Positions 14,742-24,008 are shown, counted from the first letter of the stretch. The stretch is 38,883 nucleotides of DNA from JAAFIP01 sp043772355 (GCA_043772355.1 JAYVGI010000226.1:1-38883), one strand, 5' to 3'. Program-made: numbers and translations. The notes: a model not told the origin generated them from the sequence alone.

Positions 14742-15857
14742 ATGGCTAAAGACGCATTAGTTTCTGACGACCTCGCACAAAAATTTGCCACCGAAAAAGA
14801 AACTCCGTACACCCGCTGGGTGAAGGCCGAAGGTTTGGACATCATCGGTGCCCATTACGTTCCCAGTTTGAATACGGTAGACCTCAAGCCCTGGGCGCGC
14901 CGTGGCGGCAAGGGTGTGTACATCAACCACGAAGCCTCACGCACCTCCAACGACTGCTATGTGTGCGAGATTGCGCCGGGCAAACAACTGGAGCCACAGC
15001 GCCAGATCTTCGAAGAGATGATCTATGTGCTGTCCGGTCGCGGCTCCACCACGGTATGGAACGACCAAGGCAACCGCATCACCTTTGAGTGGCAAGCGGG
15101 TGCCCTATTTGCCATCCCGCTCAATTGCTCGCACCAGCACTTCAACGGCTCGGGCAAAGACGCAGCGCGCTTTGTGGCGGTGACCAATGGGCCACCGGTG
15201 ATTAACCTGTACGAAGACCTGAACTTTGTTTTCCACACCCAGCACGATTTTGCCAACCGCTTTGGTGGCGAGCCCGATTACTTCAGCGGCAAAGGCGAGC
15301 AAAAAGGCCTGCTGCTGGAGACCAACTTTGTCGCCGATGCGGTGAACTTGCCCTTGATGGCCGCCAAAGAGCGCGGCGCGGGCGGTGGGCATATCCGCTT
15401 TAACATGGCGCGCGGCTCGATGAACAGCCATATCTCGCAGTTCCCCGTGGGCACCTACAAAAAGGCGCACTGCCACGGGCCAGGCGCACACGTCATTATC
15501 CTCAGTGGCGAAGGCTACAGCCTGATGTGGCCCGAGGGCGAAGAGCCGCGTGAATACCAGTGGCAAACCGGCTCGATGATTGTGCCGCCCAATATGTGGT
15601 TCCACCAACATTTCAACACCGGGTCAACCCCTGCGCGCTATCTGGCGTTCAAACATGAGGTCGTGTCGATTCGCAATGCCCAGGGCGTGCCCAAAGCCTG
15701 GATCAGCCGCCGTGTGGGTGGAGACCAGATCGATTATGCTGACGAAAGCATGGCCGTGCGCACGCGCTTTAGCGATGCGCTGGCCAAGCAGGGGCTGGCC
15801 CCACGCATGGCAGAAGCGTATGAGACCGAACTACCTACTTTGCCACCGAAATCTTGA
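14742..15857 (+). CDS. Bicupin protein, gentisate dioxygenase-like fold, N-terminal metal site degenerate
   Basis: A 371-residue protein with two cupin domains. In the N-terminal domain the usual HxH is replaced by QRQ (86-88), although HQHFN (131-135) remains. The C-terminal domain keeps H243 and H245 (KAHCHGPGAH) and H288/H290 (FHQHFN), so only this half should bind metal well. The nearest well-known fold is that of gentisate 1,2-dioxygenase. Similar proteins are sometimes named ethanolamine ammonia lyase-activating protein in automatic annotation, which is notable given the EutA-like genes here. It uses the site AGGGAAG and lies 40 bases after cupin 2. Confidence 0.8.
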   Translation: MAKDALVSDDLAQKFATEKETPYTRWVKAEGLDIIGAHYVPSLNTVDLKPWARRGGKGVYINHEASRTSNDCYVCEIAPGKQLEPQRQIFEEMIYVLSGRGSTTVWNDQGNRITFEWQAGALFAIPLNCSHQHFNGSGKDAARFVAVTNGPPVINLYEDLNFVFHTQHDFANRFGGEPDYFSGKGEQKGLLLETNFVADAVNLPLMAAKERGAGGGHIRFNMARGSMNSHISQFPVGTYKKAHCHGPGAHVIILSGEGYSLMWPEGEEPREYQWQTGSMIVPPNMWFHQHFNTGSTPARYLAFKHEVVSIRNAQGVPKAWISRRVGGDQIDYADESMAVRTRFSDALAKQGLAPRMAEAYETELPTLPPKS

Positions 15858-15872
15858 TTGAGGAGTATTGCC

Positions 15873-16940
15873 ATGAGCCCTTCCCACTTTACCCGCCGCC
15901 GCGCCCTGCAAGCCGGGGCCTTGGCACTGAGCGGCTCAGCGCTGGGCTCTGCTTATGCAGCCGATGCGGGGGTAACGGCCAGCATCGCCAATCTGTCCGG
16001 GCCAGACCGGCTGGCCAAATTGGCCGAAGGCGCGCGCAAAGAAGGCGTGCTCAGCATCTACACCTCGGCACCCCTGGACGACGTGGCCGCGTTGACCACG
16101 GCGTTTGAGCAGCGCTATGGCGTCAAGTCCAAGGTGTGGCGCAGTGGCTCGGAAAAAGTGCTACAACGCGGCGTCTTGGAAGCCCGCGCCAAACGCTATG
16201 AAGTGGATATCTTTGAAACCAACGGGCCCGAGATGGAGGCCTTGCACCGCGAGAAGCTATTGCAGGCCTGCAAGTCGCCCTATTTGGCCGACCTGATTCC
16301 GCAAGCGGTGACTCCGCACCGCGAATGGATTGCTACGCGGCTCAACATCTTTACCTGCGCCTACAACACCAAGCTGGTGCGCAAGGAAGACTTGCCCAAA
16401 ACCTACAGCGATTTGCTGCACCCCCGGTGGAAAGACAAGCTGGCCGTAGAGGCGGACGACAACGACTGGTTGGCCGGCATCGTGACCCAGATGGGCTACG
16501 ACAAAGGTGTGGCGCTGTTTCGGGAAATCGCCACGAAGAACAATGTATCGGTACGCAAGGGGCATACCCTGCTGACCAACATGGTGGCCTCGGGCGAAGT
16601 GCCGCTGGCGCTCACCTTGTACAACTACAAAGTCGAGCAGCTCAAAAATGCGGGCGCGCCGATTGACTGGTTTTCCCTGGACCCTACCATCGCCCGCCCC
16701 AACGGCGTAGGCGTGACGCGCTTTGCGCCGCACCCCCACGCAGCCGTGCTGTTCCAGGATTTTGAGTTGTCCGAAGGCCAGGTGATTTTGGGCAAGCGCG
16801 ACTTCATCCCTACCAGCACCAAGGTGCCTTCTACGCTGAACAAGATGCCTCTGACTTTTGCCGACCCCAAGATGACCTTGGACGATGGCCAAAAGTGGAG
16901 CAAACTCTACGACGAGATTTTCAGCCGCAAGGCCTCGTGA
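15873..16940 (+). CDS. ABC substrate-binding protein, FbpA-like, Tat-exported (paralogue 1)
   Basis: A 355-residue periplasmic binding protein. ATG 15873 follows AGGAG (15861-15865); a TTG at 15858 also in frame is rejected. The signal contains a twin-arginine run (FTRRRALQAG) and a cleavage region near SAYAADAG. The body has the family pattern EGVLSIYTSAPLDD, then FEQRYGVKSKVWR, then VRKGHTLLTNMVASGEVP. It is one of five related proteins (15873, 16995, 21208, 30804, 36113) and lies in the operon of the only ABC importer. The ligand is unknown; iron is less likely than an aromatic or organic acid in this setting. Confidence 0.88.
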   Translation: MSPSHFTRRRALQAGALALSGSALGSAYAADAGVTASIANLSGPDRLAKLAEGARKEGVLSIYTSAPLDDVAALTTAFEQRYGVKSKVWRSGSEKVLQRGVLEARAKRYEVDIFETNGPEMEALHREKLLQACKSPYLADLIPQAVTPHREWIATRLNIFTCAYNTKLVRKEDLPKTYSDLLHPRWKDKLAVEADDNDWLAGIVTQMGYDKGVALFREIATKNNVSVRKGHTLLTNMVASGEVPLALTLYNYKVEQLKNAGAPIDWFSLDPTIARPNGVGVTRFAPHPHAAVLFQDFELSEGQVILGKRDFIPTSTKVPSTLNKMPLTFADPKMTLDDGQKWSKLYDEIFSRKAS

Positions 16941-16994
16941 CAGGCACCATACAACAATCCACCCCTAGCGGGCGTTTAAAACAGGAGTGGCACG

Positions 16995-18062
16995 ATGTCC
17001 CAGGTTCGTCATGAATTAAGGGCGCGACTGCGTATGTGTCTGGCCACTCTGGCATGTGCAGCGATGCCTATGCTCGGCACAGCCCAAGCGCTCGATCCCG
17101 GCTTGCTGACCAGCACCGCCGCAGACCGCACGGCCAAGCTGGCTGCGGCAGCCAAAATAGAAGGCTCCCTCACCCTCTACACCTCGATTGCCGAGAAAGA
17201 TCTCAAACCCCTGATCGAGCCGTTTGAAAAAAAATACGGCGTGAAGGTGAACTCCTGGCGCGCCAGTGGCGACAGCGTGCTTAACCGCACCATCACCGAG
17301 ACCAAGGCCAAGCGCTACACTGCAGACATGGTGCATGCTGGCGCAGTGGAGCTGGAAGTGCTGCACCGCGAAAAAATGCTGCAACGGGTGGCTTCGCCGC
17401 ATTTTGCAGACCTGATGGAAGGCAGTGTGCCAGCGCATAAAGAGTGGGCGACTACGCTGTATTCGCTGTGGGTGCAGGCCTACAACACCCAAACCGTCAA
17501 GGCCGCAGAGCTGCCTAGAACCTATGCTGATTTGCTGGACCCGCGCTGGAAAGGGAGCTTGGGCTACGAGGTAGAAAACATCGACTGGTTCGTCACTGTG
17601 GTGCAGTCCATGGGCGAGGCCAAAGGCCTGAAATTTTTCCGTGACTTGGCTTCGACCAATGGCATTTCGGTACGCAAAGGCCATACCAATCTCAACAGCA
17701 TGGTCGCTGCGGGCGAGGTGCCGCTGGCACTGACGGTGTACAACTACATGCCTGAGCAACTGAAAAAGAAGGGCGCACCGATTGACTCCATCGTGTTGCA
17801 GCCCAGCGTAGCGCGCGCCAATGGCGTAGGCGTGATGCGCTATGCACAGCACCCCGCAGCAGCGGCCTTGTTCATGGATTATTTACTGGGCGAAGGGCAA
17901 AGCGTCTTTGCCGCTTTGGAGTATCTGCCCAGCAATTTGAAAGTACCCTCCCCACAGCGCAACAACAAAATCTTGATCGTCGATCCGATCGAAAGCCTGG
18001 ACCAGCGCGACAAATGGCGCAAGCTGTATGACGAAATTATCTTGAAGGGAGCGCGCCAGTGA
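16995..18062 (+). CDS. ABC substrate-binding protein, FbpA-like (paralogue 2)
   Basis: A 355-residue periplasmic binding protein with a Sec-type signal (hydrophobic LATLACAAMPMLGTAQA). The body has GSLTLYTSIAEKDLKPLIEP, FEKKYGVKVNSWR, and VRKGHTNLNSMVAAGEVPLA, matching paralogue 1 throughout. It starts 54 bases after paralogue 1 and its stop overlaps the start of the MFS gene. Two adjacent binders in one operon suggest different ligands for the same importer, or one high- and one low-affinity form. Confidence 0.87.
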   Translation: MSQVRHELRARLRMCLATLACAAMPMLGTAQALDPGLLTSTAADRTAKLAAAAKIEGSLTLYTSIAEKDLKPLIEPFEKKYGVKVNSWRASGDSVLNRTITETKAKRYTADMVHAGAVELEVLHREKMLQRVASPHFADLMEGSVPAHKEWATTLYSLWVQAYNTQTVKAAELPRTYADLLDPRWKGSLGYEVENIDWFVTVVQSMGEAKGLKFFRDLASTNGISVRKGHTNLNSMVAAGEVPLALTVYNYMPEQLKKKGAPIDSIVLQPSVARANGVGVMRYAQHPAAAALFMDYLLGEGQSVFAALEYLPSNLKVPSPQRNNKILIVDPIESLDQRDKWRKLYDEIILKGARQ

Positions 18063-19333
18063 ACACGCAAGCCATCAACCCCGTATCGCGACTCGATTAC
18101 CGCAACATGGGGTTGATCACCCTGGGCCACTCGCTCACGCACTGGTACCCCGCTACCTTCTACATGCTGCTGCCTTTAATAGGCGCAGAGATGGGCCTGT
18201 CCTACAGTCAAATCGGCTTCATCATGACCTGCCAGTATGCGGCCGGCGCGTTGTCCAATGTACCCGGCGGCATGCTGGTGGACATGTGGGGGCGCAAAGG
18301 CCAATTGATGGCGCTGTCGTTGTTTTGGGTGGGCTTCCCCTACCTGTTGATGGGCTTTAGCACGCAGTACTGGATGCTGCTGGTCTGCGTGATGCTGGTC
18401 GGTGTGGGCAACAATCTGTGGCACCCGGTGGCTATTCCGCTCTTGGGGCGCATGTTCCCGCAGCGCAAGGGCTTGGCGCTGTCCCTGCATGGCATGGGCG
18501 GCAATGTGGGCGATGCGCTCGCTCCGCTGGCGGTGGGCATCTTGCTGACCACCCTGTCCTGGCGCGAGATTGTGATGCTCAACGTGATTCCTGGGGCGGC
18601 GATGTCGGTGCTGCTGCTGTACTTTTTAGGTGCACTGACCTTTGCACCCAAATACTCCAAACCCTCTACCGCAACAGGTACTGCGCCGCCTGCCGAAGGT
18701 GGTGCTAACGCTCACAGCGGTGGCCAAAGCATGGGCAGCTACATGCAAGGCCTGCGCAGCCTGATGCGCACGCCGGGCCTGATGATGCTCACGCTCAGCT
18801 CGTCCTTTCGCTCCATGACGCAGGGCACCTTGCTCACCTTTTTGCCGCTGTACCTGGCCAAGGAAATGCATTACGAAGTGTTTTGGGTAGGCGCTGTCAT
18901 GGCCTTGCTGCAAATCGCGGGCTTCATTGCGTCACCGATTGCCGGGCATCTGTCGGACACCATGGGGCGGCGCAAAATTTTGATGACCAGCTTTGGTGTG
19001 AGCGGCATCGTGCTGCTGCTGATGACGGTAGCCGGTGGCACGGTGTGGTTTGTCTACTTGGTAGCGGTGCTCGGGTTTTTTCTGTATGCCGCGCGGCCCA
19101 TCATGCAAGCCTGGATGCTGGAGGCCACGCCCCCCAATATGGGCGGCACAGCGATTGGGCTGATGTTTGGCATGCAGTCGGGTGCGCAGGCCATTGCACC
19201 CATTTTGGGCGGCATTGTGGCCGACCGCTATGGCCTGATGGCCGCGTTTTACTTACTGGCAGCCACCATTATCTTGGCCAATGTGATGGTGCTGTGGATA
19301 CCTACCACCCCCGCAGAAGCTAAACATGGATGA
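18059..19333 (+). CDS. Major facilitator superfamily transporter
   Basis: A 424-residue protein with 12 predicted membrane segments. A Pro/Ala/Gly-rich cytoplasmic loop (about residues 200-225) separates the two halves, and the MFS loop motif appears as DMWGRKGQ in the first half and DTMGRRK in the second. The GTG start overlaps the upstream stop by four bases (GTGA), so it is translationally coupled to the binding protein gene. It may bring in the substrate when abundant or export an intermediate. It closes the operon; the gene on the other side is convergent and ends 64 bases away. No clear terminator was seen between them. Confidence 0.9.
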   Translation: MNTQAINPVSRLDYRNMGLITLGHSLTHWYPATFYMLLPLIGAEMGLSYSQIGFIMTCQYAAGALSNVPGGMLVDMWGRKGQLMALSLFWVGFPYLLMGFSTQYWMLLVCVMLVGVGNNLWHPVAIPLLGRMFPQRKGLALSLHGMGGNVGDALAPLAVGILLTTLSWREIVMLNVIPGAAMSVLLLYFLGALTFAPKYSKPSTATGTAPPAEGGANAHSGGQSMGSYMQGLRSLMRTPGLMMLTLSSSFRSMTQGTLLTFLPLYLAKEMHYEVFWVGAVMALLQIAGFIASPIAGHLSDTMGRRKILMTSFGVSGIVLLLMTVAGGTVWFVYLVAVLGFFLYAARPIMQAWMLEATPPNMGGTAIGLMFGMQSGAQAIAPILGGIVADRYGLMAAFYLLAATIILANVMVLWIPTTPAEAKHG

Positions 19334-19397
19334 CCTTTTGGCTACAACGCTTGGCTGCTTGCGCTGACCGTGGTACGCAGCGGGGATGGTTTTAAAC

Positions 19398-21191
19398 TCA
19401 TCGCTTGAGAGCGGACTTAGGTTTGACTGCTTTCTTAGTAATGGGTAATGATTTTTTCGCCGAGGCACTCGCGGCTTCGGTTGGGCTTTTCTTCTTGGGC
19501 CTTCCCGCAATGGCGCGCGCGGCATCCACTTCAAGCTGGTCTTTGATCTCGGTATTCATCGCCACATCGCTGCGGCGTTGCTTGGCGATCTCCTCACCCG
19601 TCACAAAGTAGTCGCCCCGCACGGCGCGCTGGGCCATTTGCTCGTTGCGCTCGCTCCAGTCGCCCAGTGAGTAGCCAAACCAGGGCGCTTCGGGCTTGAG
19701 GGTGGGCAGGCCCAGCTCGTCCCAGATTTTCTTGGCGTTTTCCATGAATTCTTTTTTGGGCAAGGCAATCGGCGGGAAGTTGTCCTTGAGGGTTGCGTCG
19801 ATCAACATCGAGGCATCTACGCCGTTGTTGCGCGCACTGCGCGGGCCGTGGCCGGGGTCGCGGTTGTTGAGAATTTGCACATCGAGCGCGAAGTTGGCGC
19901 GGTAGCTCATGGCCCACAGCAGGGCGTCGGCGTTGTCGGGGTCGATATCCTCGTTGATGGCAATCACCATTTTGCCGCCGGAGCGCAGCAGGGATGCCGC
20001 ACCATAGAGTGCGCGCCACACCTCGGTGGGCGGGGTTTTACGGTCTACCACCACGGCAATCACCTTGCGCAGGTTGGTCAGCGGCTCGTGCATCGACACC
20101 TTGATCACACCCTTGATGCCCATCTGGCGCTTGAGGTGGTTTAAAAACACCGGCTCCAGCGCCACGCGCTTGATCAAGCTCGACTCGGACGGCGTGACCT
20201 GCGAGATGATGGAGGTGAGGACGGCATCCTTGCGGCGCGTGATGGCGGTGACCTCCATGTAGGCGTTGAACTCCTGCAGGTTCACATGGCCGTGCGACTC
20301 GCCAAAAGGGGCTTCTGGTTCCAGGTATTCGGTGATGATGTAGCCTTCGATGACGATCTCGGCCTCGGCAGGCACCAGCAGATCGACCGTTTTGCATTTG
20401 ACGACATTGATCGGCGCGCCAGCCAGGCCACCGGCTACGTGCAGCTCGTCCACGTCTTCAGCCAGCTTTTGTGCCGAGGTAAAAGCCACGCAGGGAGGGC
20501 AACCCAAGATGACGGCTGCGGGCAGCCTTTGACCGCGCGCCTTGGCTTTTTCCCAATGGGCGTAGATGCCAGGCTGGTTTTCCAGTGAGGGGTTCATGCC
20601 CAGGCGGGTCGGCGATTTGACCTGACCACGGTAGATGCCCATGTTCTGGATGCCGCTGTCGGGGTCTTTGGTGATGTACTGCGACAGCGTGGTGTAGGGG
20701 CCGTTGTCCCAACCGGGCGTAGAGATGGGGATAGGGATGCTATCGAGCCCTTTGCCGGGTTTGAGCAGCTCTTTGCCTTGGATGACGATGTCTTGGCAGG
20801 GCGCAGTTTCGACCACGTTAGGCAAGATTGGATTGGCAATGGCGTGGTTCCAGGTCTTGCCAATATCTTCAATTTTGCAGCCCATGCCTACGCTGTAAAT
20901 CTTGCGTGTCGCCGCCAGTGCGCCGACGACCACGGGGATGTCGTACTTGCGGCCCTTGCTGTCGGTCACATTGGTGAATAAAAAGGCTTTGCGATCGGGC
21001 TCGGCAATGCCGCCGCGAAACTGCCAGCGCACCAAGGGGTGCATCTCGGTGTCTTTGTTGATGAGGCGGTCGACCGTGATGAGCAGCCCGGCTTTATCTA
21101 ACGCGGCTAGGTGCTCATGCAAATCAGGGTAGCTGCGTTTTTCGGGGGCGGTTTTTTTGGAGCTGACAGTTTTAGCGGGAGCAGTTTTCAT
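19398..21191 (-). CDS. UbiD-family prenylated-FMN decarboxylase with Lys-rich termini
   Basis: A 597-residue UbiD-family (de)carboxylase. The residues matching the Fdc1 centre are present: N183 and R188 (IQNMGIYRGQ), and E293 and E298 (EPEAPFGE), so it should be active with prenylated FMN. The cofactor-making gene ubiX is not in the window. It is about 100 residues longer than typical UbiD, because of a basic N-terminal stretch (KTVSSKKTAPEKR) and a Lys/Ala/Pro-rich C-terminal tail that looks disordered. It follows a binding protein gene by 16 bases. It should remove a carboxyl group from an aromatic or unsaturated acid, or add one; the exact substrate is unknown. Confidence 0.92.
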   Translation of the reverse strand: MKTAPAKTVSSKKTAPEKRSYPDLHEHLAALDKAGLLITVDRLINKDTEMHPLVRWQFRGGIAEPDRKAFLFTNVTDSKGRKYDIPVVVGALAATRKIYSVGMGCKIEDIGKTWNHAIANPILPNVVETAPCQDIVIQGKELLKPGKGLDSIPIPISTPGWDNGPYTTLSQYITKDPDSGIQNMGIYRGQVKSPTRLGMNPSLENQPGIYAHWEKAKARGQRLPAAVILGCPPCVAFTSAQKLAEDVDELHVAGGLAGAPINVVKCKTVDLLVPAEAEIVIEGYIITEYLEPEAPFGESHGHVNLQEFNAYMEVTAITRRKDAVLTSIISQVTPSESSLIKRVALEPVFLNHLKRQMGIKGVIKVSMHEPLTNLRKVIAVVVDRKTPPTEVWRALYGAASLLRSGGKMVIAINEDIDPDNADALLWAMSYRANFALDVQILNNRDPGHGPRSARNNGVDASMLIDATLKDNFPPIALPKKEFMENAKKIWDELGLPTLKPEAPWFGYSLGDWSERNEQMAQRAVRGDYFVTGEEIAKQRRSDVAMNTEIKDQLEVDAARAIAGRPKKKSPTEAASASAKKSLPITKKAVKPKSALKR

Positions 21192-21207
21192 TGTGTTTTA
21201 GTAATCT

Positions 21208-22260
21208 CTATTTGACCTGTTTGGTCACGGTATCTTCAAACGCCTTGTTCCATTTGGCAAAGTTGTCAATCGTAAACTCCGGGTCGATCACGTTCAATTT
21301 CAAATCGGGGTAAGGCGAAGCCACCTTGGCGCTGGCAGGAAAGTAGTGCAGCGAGGCCAGCAGTTTTTGCGTCTCGGGCGACAGCATGTAGTCGTAGAAC
21401 AGCATGGCGGCGTGGGGGTGGGGCGCGCGTTGCGCGACACCCATGGTGAAGCCTTGTGCCACCACGGGCTCCATGGCAAACCAGTCCACCGGCTTGCCTG
21501 CGCGTTTGTCTTTTTCGGGCAGGTCAATGTAGACCGTCAAGGCCAAGGGCACCTCGCCAGCGATCACCAAATTGTGCAGCAGCGATACGCCCAAGCGCGA
21601 AGACATCCCGTTGCGTGCCACGATGTCTTTGAACAGTTTGGTGCCTTTTTCTTCGCCCATGGTGGTCACCACTTTGGCGAACCACTCTTCGGCTTTGGCC
21701 TCGATGCCCAAGTTGCCCTTCCACTTGGGGGCGAGTAAATCGGCATAGGTTTTAGGCAAATCTTCTTTTTTGATGGCATGGGTGTTGTACGAGTGCACCA
21801 CTACATTCATGAATACGGTAGACCATTGCTGGTGCGCAGGCACAGAGCTGGGCACCATGTCTTTAAAGTAGGGAGACAGCACGGGCTGCAAAATTTTCTC
21901 GCGGTGCAGCGCCACCATCTCGCTGGCGGGCATCATGATCAAGTCCACCTCGTGGCGCTTGCCAGCGGCCTCGGTCAACACCCGCTGCGTCACGTTATTG
22001 CTGCCTGAGCGCCAGGCCTTGACTTTGATGTTGTATTTTTTCTCGAATGGCCCGACGATCAGCGGCAGGTCTTGCGGGCGGAAGGCCGTGTAGAGTGTGA
22101 GGTTGGCTTCTTTGTTGGCTGCGGCGAGCAGCTTTTCGGCACGATCACTTTTGTCCGATTGCATCAGCGACTCTGTTTGTGCCAGCGCACCGAAGGGTGA
22201 ATACAGCGCAACCAGCAAACATAGCGCTGGCCATAAGCGGAACATTCGGGTGGTGGTCAT
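21208..22260 (-). CDS. ABC substrate-binding protein, FbpA-like (paralogue 3)
   Basis: A 350-residue periplasmic binding protein. The ATG at 22260 is preferred to an upstream in-frame start at 22302 because the latter would place the signal peptide internally and lie inside the terminator stem. The signal is MTTTRMFRLWPALCLLVALY and so on, ending near GALAQ. The family patterns are ANLTLYTAFRPQDLPLIVGP, FEKKYNIKVKAWR and GEVPLALTVYIDL. It is first in an operon with the UbiD gene, so its ligand may be the UbiD substrate. It is separated from the porin gene by a strong terminator, so it needs its own promoter or read-through. Confidence 0.87.
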   Translation of the reverse strand: MTTTRMFRLWPALCLLVALYSPFGALAQTESLMQSDKSDRAEKLLAAANKEANLTLYTAFRPQDLPLIVGPFEKKYNIKVKAWRSGSNNVTQRVLTEAAGKRHEVDLIMMPASEMVALHREKILQPVLSPYFKDMVPSSVPAHQQWSTVFMNVVVHSYNTHAIKKEDLPKTYADLLAPKWKGNLGIEAKAEEWFAKVVTTMGEEKGTKLFKDIVARNGMSSRLGVSLLHNLVIAGEVPLALTVYIDLPEKDKRAGKPVDWFAMEPVVAQGFTMGVAQRAPHPHAAMLFYDYMLSPETQKLLASLHYFPASAKVASPYPDLKLNVIDPEFTIDNFAKWNKAFEDTVTKQVK

Positions 22261-22270
22261 CGCAGAGCTC

Positions 22271-22313
22271 TTTCGAAAAAGAAAAAAGCAGATGCTCCGC
22301 AAGGAGCATCTGC
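22271..22313 (-). terminator. Rho-independent terminator of the porin gene
   Basis: GCAGATGCTCC (22288-22298) and GGAGCATCTGC (22303-22313) form a perfect 11-bp stem with a 4-base loop. On the minus strand it is followed by a T-rich tract (22287 down to 22271). It starts 18 bases after the porin stop codon and ends just before the next gene. Confidence 0.92.
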
Positions 22314-22331
22314 TTATTTAACCGATGGAAA

Positions 22332-23678
22332 TTAGAATTTCACCTGGATACCAAGCGCCATGTTGGTGGCCTTGCCGCCTACAGCACTGCCAGCGTAGGT
22401 GGTACTGTCATTGGCTTTGTTAATACCATACAGGGCAAAGAATCCAATATTTTTGTCCAAATCGTAGCGTCCGCCCAGGCTCAGTAAATTGCCGCCTTGC
22501 CCCGTAGTGGTGCAGACAGCCCCGCCAGAGCGATTGCAAGTACCCTCTGCGCTCTTGGCGTAGTTAGCGGCCACCGTCCATTGGGGACTGATGCTGTATT
22601 CACCGCTAATCTGCCAACCCGTGGTGGAGTAGTCGCTGAATTTTCCAGGGCCTGATGCTTCTTCCGTGTATTTCAGTTTTGATACGTCAGCAGCAAGGCG
22701 GAAAGAGCTGGCTTTGTAGCCTACTGAAATTCGATTGGCCGTATCTTTAGAACGGGGATTGGTGTTACGGATGGTAGATGCTGCTGGCGTGGTGACGCTA
22801 TCAATTGTTTGGGGCGCAGCCAATGTATTGATAAGCGAACCACTGAAGGTGCGATAGTCATTGTGTGTTTCTGATCCAAAACCCACGTAGAACGCGTCAT
22901 TGCTCCAGTTAATCCCCATGGATGACAACGACTTGTTTTGAGTTGCTGTTTTATTGGGGTCAGGACGATAGGACAAGCCTGCCTGAACGCCGCTCCACTT
23001 GGGGCTAAGCCACAAGAGCTGACCGCCGATACGCGTGTTAAATGAGCCTGTACCTGCGGCAGCGGTGGCCACGGTTGCAACGCCGGTATTTGCATTAGTG
23101 GCGAATACCATGTCTCTGGTGGTTGAGCGCCAGCCTACGTTGGACACCAAACCTGCGGTGGAAACAAAGTTGCTTGAGCTGACACCTAGCATGCGCACGC
23201 GATCACCAAACTGCTTGTAAACCGTGTCTTGCTGGCCGATGCTGAATGTGCCCGCTTGCGCGTGTTCTACATATAAAAATGCGTCACGCGTATCGGCAAA
23301 CAAGGAAGTGCCGGTCTCTACGTTAGTTGCCAAGGAACCTTGTAGATCATAGCCAGCAGTCAATGCGCCAAAGGATTTTTTGCCTTTGAATCCGATGTAG
23401 GAGTTAACCCAATTGAGTTGCGATTTAGAAATGGCACCTGTGGACTGCGTTGCAGCCTGCGCCGCAGTAACAACTGGCGCAGCTGCTGAAGACCCACCGG
23501 TCATGTGGCTACGAGCGGTGCCAGTGAATCCATCGCTGAATGAGCTCTTTTGGTATTGTGGGTAAATATTGCCGTACAACTCTAGCAATTCGCCGGCGAT
23601 GGGCACTGCCTGAGCGGTATTGACCAAGCCGATAGCGGCAAAACAGCCCAGTGCGAGCGCGCGGTATTTAAATTTCAT
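22332..23678 (-). CDS. Outer-membrane porin, Gram-negative trimeric type
   Basis: A 448-residue protein with a 24-residue signal peptide (MKFKYRALALGCFAAIGLVN, then TAQA), beta-strand-rich sequence throughout and a C-terminal phenylalanine (GIQVKF), as outer-membrane barrels need. The mature start includes ELYGNIYPQYQ, a porin first strand. The ATG at 23678 is chosen over an upstream start at 23804 because it has GGAGA before it and gives the signal peptide. An IclR-type operator lies 62 bases upstream, so it is probably induced with the pathway and lets the substrate cross the outer membrane. It is followed by a strong terminator. Confidence 0.92.
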   Translation of the reverse strand: MKFKYRALALGCFAAIGLVNTAQAVPIAGELLELYGNIYPQYQKSSFSDGFTGTARSHMTGGSSAAAPVVTAAQAATQSTGAISKSQLNWVNSYIGFKGKKSFGALTAGYDLQGSLATNVETGTSLFADTRDAFLYVEHAQAGTFSIGQQDTVYKQFGDRVRMLGVSSSNFVSTAGLVSNVGWRSTTRDMVFATNANTGVATVATAAAGTGSFNTRIGGQLLWLSPKWSGVQAGLSYRPDPNKTATQNKSLSSMGINWSNDAFYVGFGSETHNDYRTFSGSLINTLAAPQTIDSVTTPAASTIRNTNPRSKDTANRISVGYKASSFRLAADVSKLKYTEEASGPGKFSDYSTTGWQISGEYSISPQWTVAANYAKSAEGTCNRSGGAVCTTTGQGGNLLSLGGRYDLDKNIGFFALYGINKANDSTTYAGSAVGGKATNMALGIQVKF

Positions 23679-23740
23679 GTCGTCTCCAAGTTTGAAGTAA
23701 TCTGAGGGGCCCCAATAATCTGGGTAAGCATCTGTCTTTA

Positions 23741-23765
23741 GTTCCTTTATGTGGAACTTTGTTCT
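23741..23765 (-). promoter_or_regulatory. IclR-type tripartite operator 3 (porin promoter)
   Basis: On the minus strand it reads AGAAC-AAA-GTTCC-ACATAAA-GGAAC, with the lone half-site farthest from the gene. It is 62 bases upstream of the porin start codon. The same half-sites and spacers (3 and 7) occur at the other three sites. Confidence 0.75.
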
Positions 23766-23983
23766 TTCAAGCAAGACAGTACCCGTATTAGGCTGAATAA
23801 ACATTTGGCGACGAATACGGATTTACCCTTTATGTAGTTTCCAGTTGCCTCGTTGCAACATTTTCTCTTGCTGCTGATCTCTAAGCGCAAACGTGATGTC
23901 TCCAAACCCGCTGCACCGCGTGAGATTAGCTCTGGGGTAGGCAAGCCCTGTTGACGCAGTTCACTGTCTTGGTTTAGCATAGT

Positions 23984-24008
23984 AGAACGTCGTTCTTTAT
24001 AAAGGAAC
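23984..24008 (+). promoter_or_regulatory. IclR-type tripartite operator 4 (bicupin/EutA operon promoter)
   Basis: AGAAC-GTC-GTTCT-TTATAAA-GGAAC is the best copy of the pattern. It ends 76 bases upstream of ATG 24085, a spacing like that of the other copies, which supports that start over the ATG at 24010 immediately after the operator. Confidence 0.78.

Noticed and set aside
19334..19397. A bidirectional terminator between the convergent MFS and UbiD genes
   Set aside because: Only a weak GCTGC/GCAGC pairing was found, without a T-tract.
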